Assembly (NCBI GenBank): GCA_963210315.1
Contig: OY723269.1
Location: 2,232,001 to 2,296,000, forward strand
Length of the DNA stretch: 64,000 nt
From: Rhynchopus euleeides
Taxonomy: Eukaryota; Euglenozoa; Diplonemea; Diplonemida; Diplonemidae
Direction of reading: 5' to 3'
In this document: in pieces, positions 29,477-41,311 of the stretch
How positions within the stretch are numbered: the first letter of the stretch is position 1
How the letters are laid out: every line of letters starts with the position of its first letter
The notes under the pieces: generated by a model
The model's database searches: none
Seen by the model: only the letters and a program-made list of their open reading frames with translations
Told to the model about the DNA's origin: nothing
Program-made: the position numbers and the translations under genes

Positions 29477-32251
29477 TGAGCGTCTCAGCCATGTGTGCTG
29501 GATGCAGTGACGATAGTGTCAGGGTGCATCAGTCAGGGGAGGAGCTGCGAGGTTATTCGTCGATTGCGAGCTTTCTGGCCACTCCTGTGAGCGAATCAGA
29601 ATCAAAAAAGAACGAAGTCCAGGTGCCTGTGGGTGTCGCACAGCCTGGCGCTCCGAGGGCACAAGAGAAGCTCCCAGCCCTGTGGGGTGTGGCTGGCAAC
29701 GGGTTCCTCGGGCTGTGGCTGTGCGTCAATCAGTTGGGGCCTATCCCATATAGGCCTTCCCATTTCCCACCAACGCTGCCCTGCGCTGCCGTTGCCATTC
29801 TTTCAAGTCGTGTGTAAAATCCTTGTGTGTGACTCATTTTTCTTCCAGGACATTTTCCACATCCTGTCATCGGCAAAAAAAATATATCAAAAAACCTCGT
29901 ACCCCTGTGGCTGTCAGATTTGACAAGAAACCTTCAACGCCACCATCCCTGCTGGAGGGAGGGTGGCGCTCGGGTGACGCAAGCCACACGCTCTTGCGAG
30001 CCACTGCTGCTGCTGTCGGCAGGTTGGGCCAGTCGATGGGTTGCTGTCTGTTACTTTTGTTACGCATAAACTGATCTTACTACCGCCGAGTGCTGTGTGT
30101 GCCACCACCCCGATACTGTGCTGCCGAATCATGTTTGCGGCTATTTTCTCGTGTAGTGACTCGCAAGTGATATGTGTGTGATGCGAATGATTGTGTTTGC
30201 TTCCGTGTTGTGTGAGGGGTGGGGTGGGTGCGACGGGATCGCGTGTGCGTACATACAGTGTGAGATCACATCAGGACTCCCGACAGGGGCAGGGTGTCCT
30301 TCGGTGTGCTCCCACACCTCCAAAAAAAACAGGTTCGCGTGTGTGTTTTCTAAAGTTACTGTAGCACGGGGCCATCAACAGCACAAGAATATTCCAAAAT
30401 ATTTGGTGTGCAAAAAAAAGGACCCCCATTTTTCTTGACACCCTAAGCCCCCCCCCCCCCTTTTTGTTCAAAGACACCACCCCCCCCCCGTTCGAGAAGA
30501 TGCTGGGAGACTTGCTTTTCCATTCACACTCGACAATCAAAAAACCCCCCGGGCGACGTGCCACATAACTGTCTAACCATCCCTCTATGTGCATCTGGCA
30601 TCAGGGACGGTGCTGACCTTTTGCGAGGCGCAGTCGTGGCAACCCCCACCCCCACCCCCTTTTCAACATGCAGCGGGGGTGGAAAGTGTCAAGTCACATG
30701 ACATGGCTCAGTTGTTCGTCTATGCACCCCATGTGTGTGTGTGTGTGTGTCACCCTGGCGCACTCTCTCGCAACCGCCGAAGCGAGAGTGTGGCACAGTG
30801 GAGGCGCATCAAGAGCAGGCCACACGCAGGGGTGGTGGTGCTCGGTGCGTCCGATGCTGCTGCAAAACCCAATCCTTCCCGACTGAGACCCCGTCTAAAA
30901 TCCTTCAAACAACACGCCAAAAAAAAGAAAACGTTCAAAATGAGGCGCACACGCTGTGGGCAGCGGGGCTGAGAGCAAGAGCAGGGTGCTCCGTGTGTTT
31001 GATACTGCTGCAAAAAGATTCAGGTGTGGTTGGGGGAGCGGTTGCCTACCACCGCAACCACCAGGCCTAAAAAGTGTGCGACAGAGATGTAGAGATCGAG
31101 GGGATGGGTGAGTGGGGCGCCAACCCGCATTGTTAGGGGAGGGGGGCGGGGGGTGCTGGGGGGAACTCTCGCAACGGGATGTACTTCGGCTCTCCCTTGT
31201 TTTGGATGTTGGCACATATAATTTATGTATGTGCGGCTTTTCACTTCCACCCACACCTCCTCCCCACAACGTGCTGTGGGAGGGGCGGGGTGGGGTGGGG
31301 CCGAAGCACGCCCTGGCGTGATGCATCTTCCCATCACCAAAGGGGTGCTGTGCTGTTGCTGCTCTTCGCTGCTCCCCACTGCGCCTCGCCTCGCCTATCA
31401 CAACAGCAACACTAGAAACAATTCATCTGTCTTGCACAGTGTTGCATTGCTTTGTGGATTGCCTGATCGAAGCACACCGCCTTTGGACTTTAGCCCCTTC
31501 CCCCCGCATGGCCACTTGTTTATGCTGTAACCTGCCCCAGGTCACGGTGATATATACTGTTGGCAGCGCTCCGACCTAGCGCGTATAGACACGCATGCAT
31601 GTGCACAAACGAACGGGGGCGGGGAGGGGGGCCGGAGGTTGTCCTCCGTTGACACACACATTGGCAAAAACGCACCGGTCACGTTCAGCCAGGGAGAAAG
31701 CTGGGGAAGAGGCAACGCGATGCGTGCACTCTGGCCATATTCTGACACAGGTGCGTGGCTGTCAGCCATTCCGAACGTTGCCTAATATTGCCTGCCTTCG
31801 ATCTGAAGCGCAGGAGGCAGCGAGTCTCCGTCTCTCTTCTCTCTTTGGGGGCCTTCGCTGCGGTGCAGAAAAAGAGTGGGTTTGTGCAGCTCCTCCTGTA
31901 TTTATAGCTGGAGATCGCCGAACTTTTCCGGAGAAAACTGTCGACAGCGGATGACCCCCATCTCTCTCTCACAATTTCGGTTCCACACCGCCAGGCACAG
32001 CTCTGGCACACAACACGGCAGAAGAAGGGCCTCAGAAGAAGAAAGGGAAAGCGGTGGAGTGTGCCACACACACACACACACTGGTTCATCGAGTCTCAGC
32101 AGCTGAGCTGGAAAACCCTCCGCAGCAGCAGTCCCCACCCCACCCCGAGTTGCGCCCTTCTCTGCAGTCCCTCTCTTCTGGCTTCTCTGTTCCCTCGACC
32201 ACACCACCCAACACACCGCACTTGCAGGGGTGAGGGTCAGAGGGGGCGAGG
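29477..32251. other. Intergenic, no supported gene
   Basis: Contains C tracts (30449-30462, 30479-30489), a (GT)n run (30732-30749) and a decayed TCTTCGCT-type element (31847-31959). The acceptor-like CACTTGCAG near 32227 leads the next gene. Confidence 0.5.
31847..31959. mobile_element. Decayed TCTTCGCT-family element
   Basis: Starts GGGGGCCTTCGCTGCGGTGC and ends CGACAGCGGATGACCCCC. The inner words ATCGCCGAACTTTT and CCGGAGAAAA match the copy at 45196-45335. The tips are partly mutated. Confidence 0.55.
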
Positions 32252-32579
32252 ATGGCGATGCGACGGGATCTCCTGATAGTATACACGGTGGCCGGGGCGA
32301 TATGGCTGTACAGCTACTCCTCCGGCACCACACAGATCCCCGACGAGGCGGTTGACTTCAGGCTGCGGCACGTGTCCGATGTGAGCAGAACAGTGCAGCA
32401 GGTGAAGGCAGCGCCAACGACCCCACCCACTACCAGATCGGCGGATGCCGCTGCTGAGGCGGAACCGAAGGTGGAGCAGAAGAAGGCGGAGGAGGAGGAG
32501 GACCACGCGGAAGTGAAGAGGAAGGCGCAGCCTGAGACTGTGCGGTTTCGGGAGCAGGCGTCTCCCACTGGGCAGCATG

Positions 32580-32619
<40 letters not shown>

Positions 32620-35600
32620 CCGCTGCGGCAACACGCAGCCTCTGTTCCACCTCGCTGATGACGGCAAGCCGTGCCTCCTCCCCTTCAAGCTGAACAACAC
32701 ATGGTACCGCTCGTGTGCCCTGCACAGCTGTGCCACGACTGTTGATATTTTGAGCCGGGCGGTGCAGATGTCCCCGTGCACCATTGCGACGTCGCCTGTC
32801 GACAAGCCGCTTGCATGCCTGCAGGTCACCAACGGTGTGTCATGCGAGACGCACGAGGCTGAGTCGGTGACGTGCGAATCCACCCTCGGCAAGCAGCGGA
32901 AGCTTGCCGCTGTGTGCCACTGCACCGACGGGTCGAAGCGCAGCGTGGGGTGCGACGACCCGATGACCCGGAGCTGCTCGGAGTACTGTGAAAACGTCAA
33001 CATCGACGCGTCCTCATCGGGCCACTCCTCCGCGATGACGACCGTCACGCCGGATATTGTCGTGCAGCTCGCAGCCCTGGCTGCGAAGCACACCCCGACG
33101 AAGCCGACGGAGACAGACCTCAACGTCGACAAGTGGCAGGCTTTCGCTAAGGAGCTGCCCTCTCTCACGAAGGGGCAGTGGTGCGGCCGTGGTATTGCTA
33201 TTATGGCCGGGTCGGTCAGCACCCTGCCACAGGCCCTGGCGACGGTGTCCTACATCAGGGGGCACTTCCGCTCGAACATGCCTGTCGAGATCTGGCAGAC
33301 GGAGGATGAGGTGACGGTCTTCTCGCAGTCCTTCCGCAATGCGCTGCAGCAGATGGCCGTGACGGTGCGCACGCTACCCTCGGAGTCGCAGTCGGACTCC
33401 ACGAAGTATGACATGCAGGCTCCGGGTTGAATCTCTTTTGCTGTGCAACGTGCAGAAAGAACGGTGGCGTTACCCCCTCTCCACCCTCGTGACACCACAC
33501 CCTCACACCACAGCGAGATGTTCGCCTTGAAGCCTGCCGTCGTGCTTGCATCCTCCTTCGACGAAGTGCTCCTGCTTGATGCCGACAGTGTATGTGCATG
33601 CTGTGCCCGATCCACTGATCATGACCCCTCTCCACACAGCTGCCTCTGGTCGACCCTGCGGAGCTGTTTGACCTGCGCCCGCACAACACCAGCGGTGTGT
33701 TCTGGCCTGACTACTGGACGCTACTGTGGGACGCCAAGATCTGGGACTCTATCGGGGGGTGGCCCTTCGGCGAGTCGAAGCACGTGCCGTCGCAGGACAG
33801 CGGGCTGATGGTGGTGTGCAAGAGCTGCGGCGCGTTCCGCCCGCTGGCGCTGGCCTTCTACTTCAACTACCACAGCAACACCTACTACCAGGCGATCTAC
33901 TTCGGGCACTTCCAGGAGAAGCGCTGCCGTGGGGGGTCGTGCACGAGTGGGCACGACGTGCCCGGCATGGGTGACAAGGACACCTTCCAGATTGCGTGGA
34001 TGGCACTGCACGAGCACTTCGTCATGATGCCGCCCGGTGCCATCGGTGGTACGCTTCTGCCGAAGCGGAGGCTGGTATGTTGCGATTCCGCCCTGTGTCT
34101 GCCCAGACGTGCGGCCTGTGGTCTCGCTGTCTTTGCTTTGTTATTCACAACAACTTTGCTTCTGCTTTCACAGGTGTGCGGCAGCTCCTTTGTCCACCGC
34201 AACAAGAAGCATGAGGCTGTTGCGCTGCACCACAACAGCAACAAGTGGTGGTGGAAGGACTTCACCGAGGGGCGGTGGACGTGGTGGCGCACAGGGTTCA
34301 TGCTTACTCACGTCACCTCTTTCGCCAACGAATCTGCTGCTTACCTGGCCGATGGGATGAACGTATGCACATGCCAACCTGCCTGCACCGAGACCCTTTC
34401 CCTTTCTTTTCGCCTGGCTGCCTCTGATGCCTCTTGCAACAACATCACACACCCGCAGGACTGGCGCTCGATCACATACAGCACCCGGCACGACGCAGGG
34501 AGGCAGCAGCCTCCCCCCGCTTCTCGTTGGTGCATCATCTACAAAGGCAACGTCGTGACAACCACCATGACAGCCGACATCGGGTATGCCTGCTCGGAAG
34601 TGTTCGACGCGTGGCGGCAACGATCCCAGTGTGAGGCAGTGGGTAGGCACCTACTGGGGGGGGCTAAATAGAAGACCCCCCCCTTCTAATAGGCGTATAA
34701 ACGCTTTTTCTGGGGGGTTTTCAAAACCCAAAATTTTGGGCAATTTTTGCAGTGGGTGGCCAAATACAAGGGGGTGGCCGAATACAAGGGGGGGGGTCTT
34801 GTATTCGGCGGTCCGTGATTTTTCCAAATTTTGGTGAATTTTGCTCCAGGTGACCTCGTGGAATCGCGATTTTCGCCTTCCATTGCACTATTCGGAATCC
34901 GTGCGGATCGTGGTGGGGTCATTTTGTGGGTGGAGGTGCCAAGTTTCACTCATGAAATGTGGGCCTGATTTGGCTCCTGATAATGGGAGGATATTCCCAG
35001 GAGTCAGCCACCTGTGAGGACCCCCACACTGGTGTCCAAAACCCTGTTCTTTTGAATATTTGGATTCCGTGCGAATCGCAGTGGGGTCATTTTGACCATG
35101 GGGTGCCTGTTAGGACTGGAAAAACAGGCTGAAAATTTGAAAATTGGCCAAAATTCACGGACCGCCGAATACAAGACCCCCCCCCTTGTATTCGGCCTAA
35201 CATTTTCTGGATTTCGAATTTCCAGACCCCCCCCTTCTATTCGGCCACCCCCTTGTATTCGGCCACCCCCTTCTATTTAGCCCCCCCCAGTAGGAGGGGG
35301 TGCTTTGGATCTCTCAAGCTCTTTGTCACCACACACACAGGTGGGATATCGAGAAGGTGCTAGTGAAGTACTACACAAGGCTGTACAGCGCGCCCTGGAT
35401 GATGGAGTGGGCGACACTCTCTTCGGGCAGCATCGCCAGCGCAGCGTGCGTTAAGACTGCCGGGTGGGAGAGTGCCAAGTGGCTGGAGGCGGCTTCCGAC
35501 GAAGACATCCGCAACGCTGTGATCTCGCACCTCAGCGATTTGAAGATTGGCACGGTATGGCTCACGGTAGTTTCGTTGCGCCCTCTCTCTTCTGGGAGAG

Positions 35601-35775
35601 AAAAGCCAAGAAGAAGTTGAACGTCTCACCCGCTGCCCGACACACTATGCCACACCCTGCCACCCCTTCGCAGGTCCCGTTCTTGCAATCCCACTCCGAC
35701 ACGGCTCTGAACAAGATGTGCCACCAGGCTCTCAAGAACGCCAACAAGCCCCAAGAGGTTGAAGACAAGAAGTGA
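32252..35775 (+). CDS. MNN1/GT71-type mannosyltransferase, type II membrane protein (764 aa, 7 exons)
   Basis: Exons 32252-33405, 33514-33589, 33640-34074, 34174-34362, 34459-34583, 35341-35554 and 35674-35775. Every intron starts GTATG and ends CAG, and the frame closes at every join. A short basic N-terminus is followed by one membrane anchor (residues 7-24), the Golgi glycosyltransferase layout. Next come an acidic/Gln stem with poly-Gln at about 111-122 and a Cys-rich region (170-270). The catalytic domain begins near 325 (GRGIAIMAGS). It contains EVLLLDADS (D-x-D at 407-409), GVFWPDYW, SQDSGLMVV and GDKDTF (521-526), all features of the MNN1 family. The expected activity is transfer of mannose from GDP-mannose in the Golgi lumen; linkage cannot be told. 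Intron 5 (34584-35340) is 757 bp because a 637-bp transposon sits in it. The others are 50-120 bp. Confidence 0.85.
34654..35290. mobile_element. 637-bp TA-flanked foldback element inside a mannosyltransferase intron
   Basis: Starts CTGGGGGGGGCTAAATAGAA and ends with its reverse complement, with TA on both sides (34652-34653, 35291-35292). Inner words GTATTCGGCCACCCCC occur in both orientations near the tips. Two copies of a GTGCG-ATCG-GTGGGGTCATTTTG motif (about 34902 and 35070) are shared with the element at 45684-49007. Removing it leaves an ordinary intron of about 118 bp. Confidence 0.87.
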
Positions 35776-35955
35776 TGCTGCGGCTCTGCTTGGCGTGGCC
35801 TGTTGTGCCCACACGGCACAATCAGGGTCAGAAGGGGCAGCGGGATGGGTGGCAGAGCGGCAGCCGGTGAGTGTGCGAACGGGCACCATGGCGATTTAGA
35901 GCTAGATTATGTCACTTCGACCTGCGTGACACGGGTGGGGAGGGGGGGGGGGGGG
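35776..35955. other. Short gap after the mannosyltransferase gene
   Basis: No gene. Ends in a long G tract (35938-35955) that abuts the next element. Confidence 0.5.
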
Positions 35956-35957
35956 TA

Positions 35958-37106
35958 GGGGGGGTCAAATGCCACCCTTTTACGTGGACAAACACGATTT
36001 TTCAAAAAACCGGCGCAGAGGCCCCAAAGCCCCCGTAAACCCTCCAAACCCCCCCCAGATCGGTCCGGAAACCCATCGAACCCCACTTTTCCACCATTCC
36101 GGGCACCTCAGGTGCCCGAATTGGGGTACCTAAATTTTGTGCCACCGTTTGGTACCGGACAGTGCCACTGTGTGGGAGGTTGGAAAAGAAAATGCCCCAA
36201 CACACCACATCTGAGGGTTGCAATGCATGTTGCTTGCCAACCACGTCATCCGGTGGGTGTCAGGCGCTATGTAGGTGGCATTAGCCAGGTCTTCGATGAG
36301 TTCTGGCTTGTATATGTACCTCCCTGCCACCATGCACCGGGAGGCTGCCTGTAGGTACGGAACAAGTCCAGATGGTCGTGTGATTCCTGTGCAGCAGTGC
36401 TCCACAACCGGGATGTGTTGACAACGACTGTTGCAACACGAGCTGTACATTCCGGGAACACACGAAGTGCGCTGTCGTGGTACCCATTGTGCCAGAATTG
36501 GTACTTGCTGCGGTCTACTTTGCCTGGCCCAAGAGCACTGGTACTGAACAGTGCAATATGCGTGGCGAGGTGAATGCAACGGAAGCGCGCAAAGTCAATA
36601 CAGCTCTCGGATGGCGGGTGGTGGTGTCACTAGTGTGTGACGTTCACTCGAGGATACAACGCATCACAATGAATCAGCAACCGTGGACCGAGTACAATAC
36701 GCTCTCTGTGGCTGGTGTGGGGGACAAAGGCAGTGCCTGTGCCGCAGGCAGGGAGGTACATATACAAGCCAGAACACATCGAAGACCTGGCTGATGCCAC
36801 CTACATAGCGCCTGACACCCACCGGATGACGTGGTTGGCAAGCAACATGCATTGCAACCCTCAGATGTGGTGTGTTGGGGCATTTTCTTTTCCAACCTCC
36901 CACACAGTGGCACTGTACGGTACCAAACGGTGGCACAAAATTTAGGTACCCCAATTCGGGCACCTGAGGTGCCCGGAATGGTGGAAAAGTGGGGTTCGAT
37001 GGGTTTCCGGACCGATCTGGGGGGGTTTGGAGGGTTTACGGGGGCTTTGGGGCCTCTGCGCCGGTTTTTTGAAAAATCGTGTTTGTCACCCCCATTTGAC
37101 CCCCCC
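35958..37106. mobile_element. 1.15-kb long-TIR foldback element sharing tips with the giant transposon
   Basis: Starts GGGGGGGTCAAATG and ends CATTTGACCCCCCC, with TA on each side (35956-35957, 37107-37108). The inverted repeats run about 370 bp each (35958 to about 36335, and about 36745 to 37106) with few mismatches, so most of the element can fold back. The central 400 bp shows no convincing gene. The GGGGGGGTCA tip equals that of the giant transposon at 1499, so it may be mobilised by the same kind of transposase. Confidence 0.85.
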
Positions 37107-37108
37107 TA

Positions 37109-38152
37109 GGGGGGGGGGGGACAAGGGGGACAAGGGGGCAAGGGCAGCGGTGGTGGTGGTGGTGGAGAGGGAGGGGCACCACACTCCGTTTCCGCCTGTC
37201 CGCTGCGGTGTGACGGCCCGCCCCCGCTCCTTCTGTGTTCTTCGGTTTTCATTCGTGTTGGTCCTTTTCATTCGTTCCGGGGGTGGGGCGTGTGTGTGTG
37301 TGTGTGTGTGTGTCGCATACTTTTCGATCGTTTGGGCCTTCCTCTGTCCCACTGCATTGCTTTGCCTATTCGGCGAAGCCAACGTAGGGAGCTATACACT
37401 GCAAGCCTCTTTCAGAATGGTGGGTATGGATGTGTGGTATGGTGTGTTACGCGGAAACCAGGCGGCGCTTCTTTTGCAAACTCATTTGCCGCATCCTAGC
37501 CAGATGTTTTAAGCTGGCCTGGTCTTTCCAAACGGGGTGCGTGTTATCGTGCTGTGCGCAAGCTGTCACAAGCCTTTCTGGGCTATTCTACCCACCCCTC
37601 CTCAAGACTGGTTCGTCCCCTCAGCACTCTGGCTTCGGATTGGACACACGGCGTGGGGTGTCGGGGCCTGCGAATGGCGGGGGCTTCTTTTGTAACTTCC
37701 TTTCGAGAGCTGTGCTGTCTCGCTGTCTCAGCAAACCAATCAACGGAAGAAGGCATATATATAAGGCTTCGCTTGTTTCTTGCCATCCCATTGCAGACTT
37801 TGCTGCTCTCACGGGGCGAATCCGACATACAGCCCGCAGTGACTTCCTGGGTCTTGCTCGAGGGGTTTGAAACGTTCTTTATTTCTGGGGTTTGTCAGTC
37901 TGCCGAGGGTTTCGCTGTCCATATCTCACCCTCGCACTTGGGTATTGGTAACGCGTTGACGCCTCCACACCTGCCAGAAGAACCAGAGAGCGGCCCCTCT
38001 CACCGGGGGTGCTGCGAAGAGCGCGGCCATTTTTTCGTTCAATATCGTTCAAAGCACAACCCAAACTTGGCAGACAAAACTGCATCAAAACTGCAACAAC
38101 CATGACGCAACATGGCTTTGGGGGGAGGTGCCGATACAGGGCCCACCTCTGC
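37109..38152. other. Intergenic, no supported gene
   Basis: G tract (37109-37120), a run of GGT repeats (37149-37165) and a (GT)n microsatellite (37290-37313). The remainder is unique DNA without supported coding sequence. Confidence 0.5.
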
Positions 38153-38349
38153 TACTGGGGGGGGTCGAATATAAGATGTACATCTTATAATATGCGTGTA
38201 CGGGAGCCATAATTTGCATTTTCAAAAAAACATAAAATTTGCCCATATTTGAACATAAGATGTACATCTTATGTTCAAATTTCGCTTTTTTATGGCATTT
38301 TCCAGTGCCTAGTGGACACTGTAAACAGAAAAGTCGAATATAAGATGTA

Positions 38350-38544
38350 CCTACCACCCCCCGTGTATATGTCACCCCCCACAGGTGCAAAAATCGGGAG
38401 GGGGGTGACATAAACACACCTTTTAGGGGGTGACATGTACACGGGGGGTGGTAGGTTAGTGTATGTCACCCCCCGCCAGGACCGCCTGGGGGTGACATAA
38501 ACACACCCCTTTTGGGGGGTGACATGTACACGGGGGGTAGTAGG
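38350..38544. mobile_element. 195-bp TA-flanked foldback element nested in 38155-39012
   Basis: Starts CCTACCACCCCCCGTGTA and ends TACACGGGGGGTAGTAGG, with TA on each side. The inner words GTGACATAAACACACC and GGGGGTGACATGTACACGG repeat. Confidence 0.8.
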
Positions 38545-38602
38545 TACATCTTATATTCCATTTATATTTTGGGATTTCAAAATACATCTTATATTCAAGG
38601 TA

Positions 38603-38966
38603 CCTGGGACCCCCCGTGTATAAGTCCCCCCCCCTTACCCCCGTGTTTAAGTCCCCCCCTGGGGGTCTGGCAGGGGGGGGACTTAAACACAGGGGGACCT
38701 AAACACGGGGGTGGGCTGGTCTGGAGGGTCATCAGGTGGCCCCTAGGCCCTCCAGGTGCTGTCTGAGTCGAAAAGTGGGGTGCCAAAAGTCCATCCGGAC
38801 CGGAATTACCCCCCTACGACAGCAGAGGAAGAGGTCTTCTTGGTCTCCACTGTGCCACCCCCGTGTTTAAGCCCCCCCTGTGTTTAGGTCCGCCCCCCCC
38901 GTGTTTAAGTCCCCCCCGGCCGAAAATCGCCTCCAGGGGGGGGACTTAAACACGGGGGGTCCCAGG
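38603..38966. mobile_element. 364-bp TA-flanked foldback element, copy 2, nested in 38155-39012
   Basis: Nearly identical to the copy at 24390-24754, with the same tips CCTGGGACCCCCCGTG. TA lies at 38601-38602 and 38967-38968. The only differences I noticed are a few bases in homopolymers and single substitutions. Confidence 0.87.
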
Positions 38967-39228
38967 TACATCTTGTATTCGAGGTACATCTTATATTCGA
39001 CCCCCCCCCCAGTAGCTGCTCAGGCGACGACACGCTGTTCTCTTCCCTTCCCTGTCATGTCCCAGAGGAGCAGGAAGCTTAGGCAAATATGCCACACTCT
39101 TTGACACCCACAGCCTGCCGGGGGGGCTGTGCCAGCTTGCGTGGAAGTCTAAGGCTCCGTGGTGCCATTCCTGGAGCCGAGACTCTCGACACAACAAAAA
39201 GAAGAGGGGGAAAAAAACTGGAACCAGA

Positions 39229-39336
39229 GGGGGTCTTCGCTACGGGGTGGTCGTCAGTGCATTTTGGTGCATTTCCTGTTGAATTGGCTGAAAACTGACG
39301 GAGATTGACGAAGAATAACGGCCAGCGAAGACCCCC
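39229..39336. mobile_element. 108-bp TCTTCGCT-family MITE with AGA target duplication
   Basis: Starts GGGGGTCTTCGCT and ends AGCGAAGACCCCC (13-bp perfect inverted repeat). AGA lies directly on both sides (39226-39228, 39337-39339). The interior (CAGTGCATTTTGG, GGCTGAAAACTGACGGAG) is shared with 58568-58765. Confidence 0.8.
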
Positions 39337-39752
39337 AGAAACAAAAAGAAAGAAAGAAAAATCGTGAATCCATTTTTTTATTTCAATTCTTTGCCGGCAA
39401 CTGGTGTTCACAAACAAAAAAAGGGGGCCCTAACGCCGCCACCCACTCAGTCTGGCCTCCCACACACACAACCCCCTCCCCCTGGCCCCACTGGCTTCGT
39501 CGGCCTCGGTTTCCATTCCCTCTGACCCCCCCCTGGGACCCCCCCCCCCCACTGGGCGCCTGGCTGGGGGGGGCTTCTTCCTGTTTACGCTATTTACGTA
39601 TGCCCAGATGCCCCCGTGTCTCAACCCCCCCTGTGTTCAAGCACCCCCCCCCTCCCCCTTCCCCTCCCGTCTGGGCGATAATAGCCCTCCAGGAGGGGAG
39701 GGTGGTGGTTTTCTACACGGGGGGGGGTTTTTATTTCAGATACCTGAACAGT

Positions 39753-39822
39753 CGGCACACAAGTGCCGCGAATCGAACCTATCGCTGCCCTGCTGCACCC
39801 AGCAGGGCAGCGCGGCATTTGT
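39753..39822 (-). other. Nested hairpin with a tRNA B-box-like word
   Basis: On the minus strand, TGCCGCG and CGCGGCA enclose a perfect 10-bp stem (CTGCCCTGCT/AGCAGGGCAG) followed by AGGTTCGATTC, which resembles an RNA polymerase III B box. It does not fold as a complete cloverleaf: there is no D arm or anticodon arm of the right size. It may be a tRNA-derived remnant or a small structured RNA. Confidence 0.3.
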
Positions 39823-41311
39823 GCTGGTCACCCATGGATGGCCGTATCTGAAGACGTGTGGGCAGTGGCGCTCAAAAGAACAGAGCAGGTGCACTGTGTG
39901 CTGCACTACTCTGAAACATTCATTCGTGTGTGTGTGTGTGCGTGTGTGTTGTTGAAACCAGTTTTAAGGCGGTGTCTGGCTAGCGCAACCTTTGTGTGTT
40001 TTGCTTATGTTGTGTGTCTGTGTGGGGAGGGCGGGTTTCGCTCGAGAGTTCTTCGCAGTGGTCGGCAACATTGTGTGTGTCGGAAAAAGTGAGCAACGCA
40101 CCACAACGAACCCTTTGTTGCCCCCCCCGCGGAGCGAAGACCCCCCTGTGTGATCAGTTGGAGCTCCCAACTGCCGCAGATGATCTCTCTTTTGAAAGAC
40201 TTCACATGCATGCATGTGTGGTGAGGCCAATCACAGCGGGTATCCCGTCAAGATGCGAGAGTGGATGCCTACCTCGGTTCGTTCTGGTCTGGGTTGGCGT
40301 GTCTTGTGGGCAGTGGTTGATTGTGTGGGGTCACGCTTTGAGTGCAGGGCCTAAGCAAGGACCGTGCCTGTCTGAGATTACATTCATTCCGCCCGCCTGC
40401 TAACAGATACTGCATTTTCTCAGTCGCACTCTTCTCAGCTGTATATAAAAAACTGAAGACAAAATAAGTTGTGTGTGGGCACTGTGCGGTGCAGGTGAAT
40501 GAAAAAAAGGAGAACATACGGAAAGAGGTTAAGAGCCGATGGGCTTTTCCGTCGACCGCGAGGGCACCAAAAAAACAGGTGTCGCTTCAGTCCCTTCCTC
40601 TCTTCCTCTACTGCTTGTACTTCATTTGATGTGTTTGATGATTCCACACTTACAAATCCTCTGATGAAGGGGGTGGTGTGTAGAGCACGGTTGGCAGATT
40701 GATTTGAGCTTAAAAGGGGGGGGGGGTGAATGTGGGTTCTGTGCTGCTTGCGTGAAACGGGGTCATTGTGTACGTCACTTCCTGGTTGTCTTGTCAGGTA
40801 GTTGATTGTCGACACCAATAAAGATCCCCTGGCTTCTTCACTGGGACCTGCATGGTGGATGTGCTGACTTCCAGCTGTGCTGGATCTGTAGACCTGGAGC
40901 TGGGAGACCTGCATCAACCCCTGGGCCCTCCTCTCTCATCGACGTTCGAGCACCACATTTTTGCACCTTCCCTTCCACGAGCGCAGCATTTCTCCCACCC
41001 CCCGCAGAAGTGTGGGGTGCCAAGTGTATCTCGCAACACACAAGGGCCTTTTGCCTCTGGATCAAAAGCAACTCCCAAATAAAAGCCGCAGTGTTGTCGT
41101 ACGTCAAGGCTGGAGGGGTCGGCACCAAAAAGTGCTGGTCATGCTGCAGCACGTTGTCAGGGATTGAAAAATCGGAAAGGACAGGCACGTCATGCGACCC
41201 ACTCCCAACCTGCCCTGTGTTGCGCTGTCCAAGGCAGTCGCGAGACTGCTTTCACGCATAGATGTTACGTGAACAACCCTTGCCACCACCTCCTACCAAC
41301 CCTGCACAGGC

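Larger units (their letters stand above)
38155..39012. mobile_element. Three-level nested foldback element (outer member)
   Basis: Starts CTGGGGGGGGTCGAATATAA and ends TTATATTCGACCCCCCCCCCAG. TA flanks it (38153-38154, 39013-39014). The interior repeats AAGATGTACATCTTAT palindromes. Two other TA-flanked elements are inserted in it: 38350-38544 and 38603-38966. Without them the outer element is only about 295 bp. Confidence 0.85.
39015..41311. other. Intergenic, no supported gene
   Basis: Holds the small element at 39229-39336, a structured hairpin at about 39753-39822, G/C tracts near 39539 and 39720, and a (GT)n run near 39926. Weak frames (such as minus 40838-41188) have no recognisable motif. 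The acceptor-like CCCTGCACAG (about 41301-41310) leads the next gene. Confidence 0.5.

Noticed and set aside
36130..36579. Coding frames inside the long inverted repeats of the 35958-37106 element
   Set aside because: The same peptide appears from both arms because the arms are complementary; no start context or homology.
40838..41188. 116-codon minus-strand frame
   Set aside because: It looks vaguely protein-like, but no family, start context or neighbouring exon supports it.
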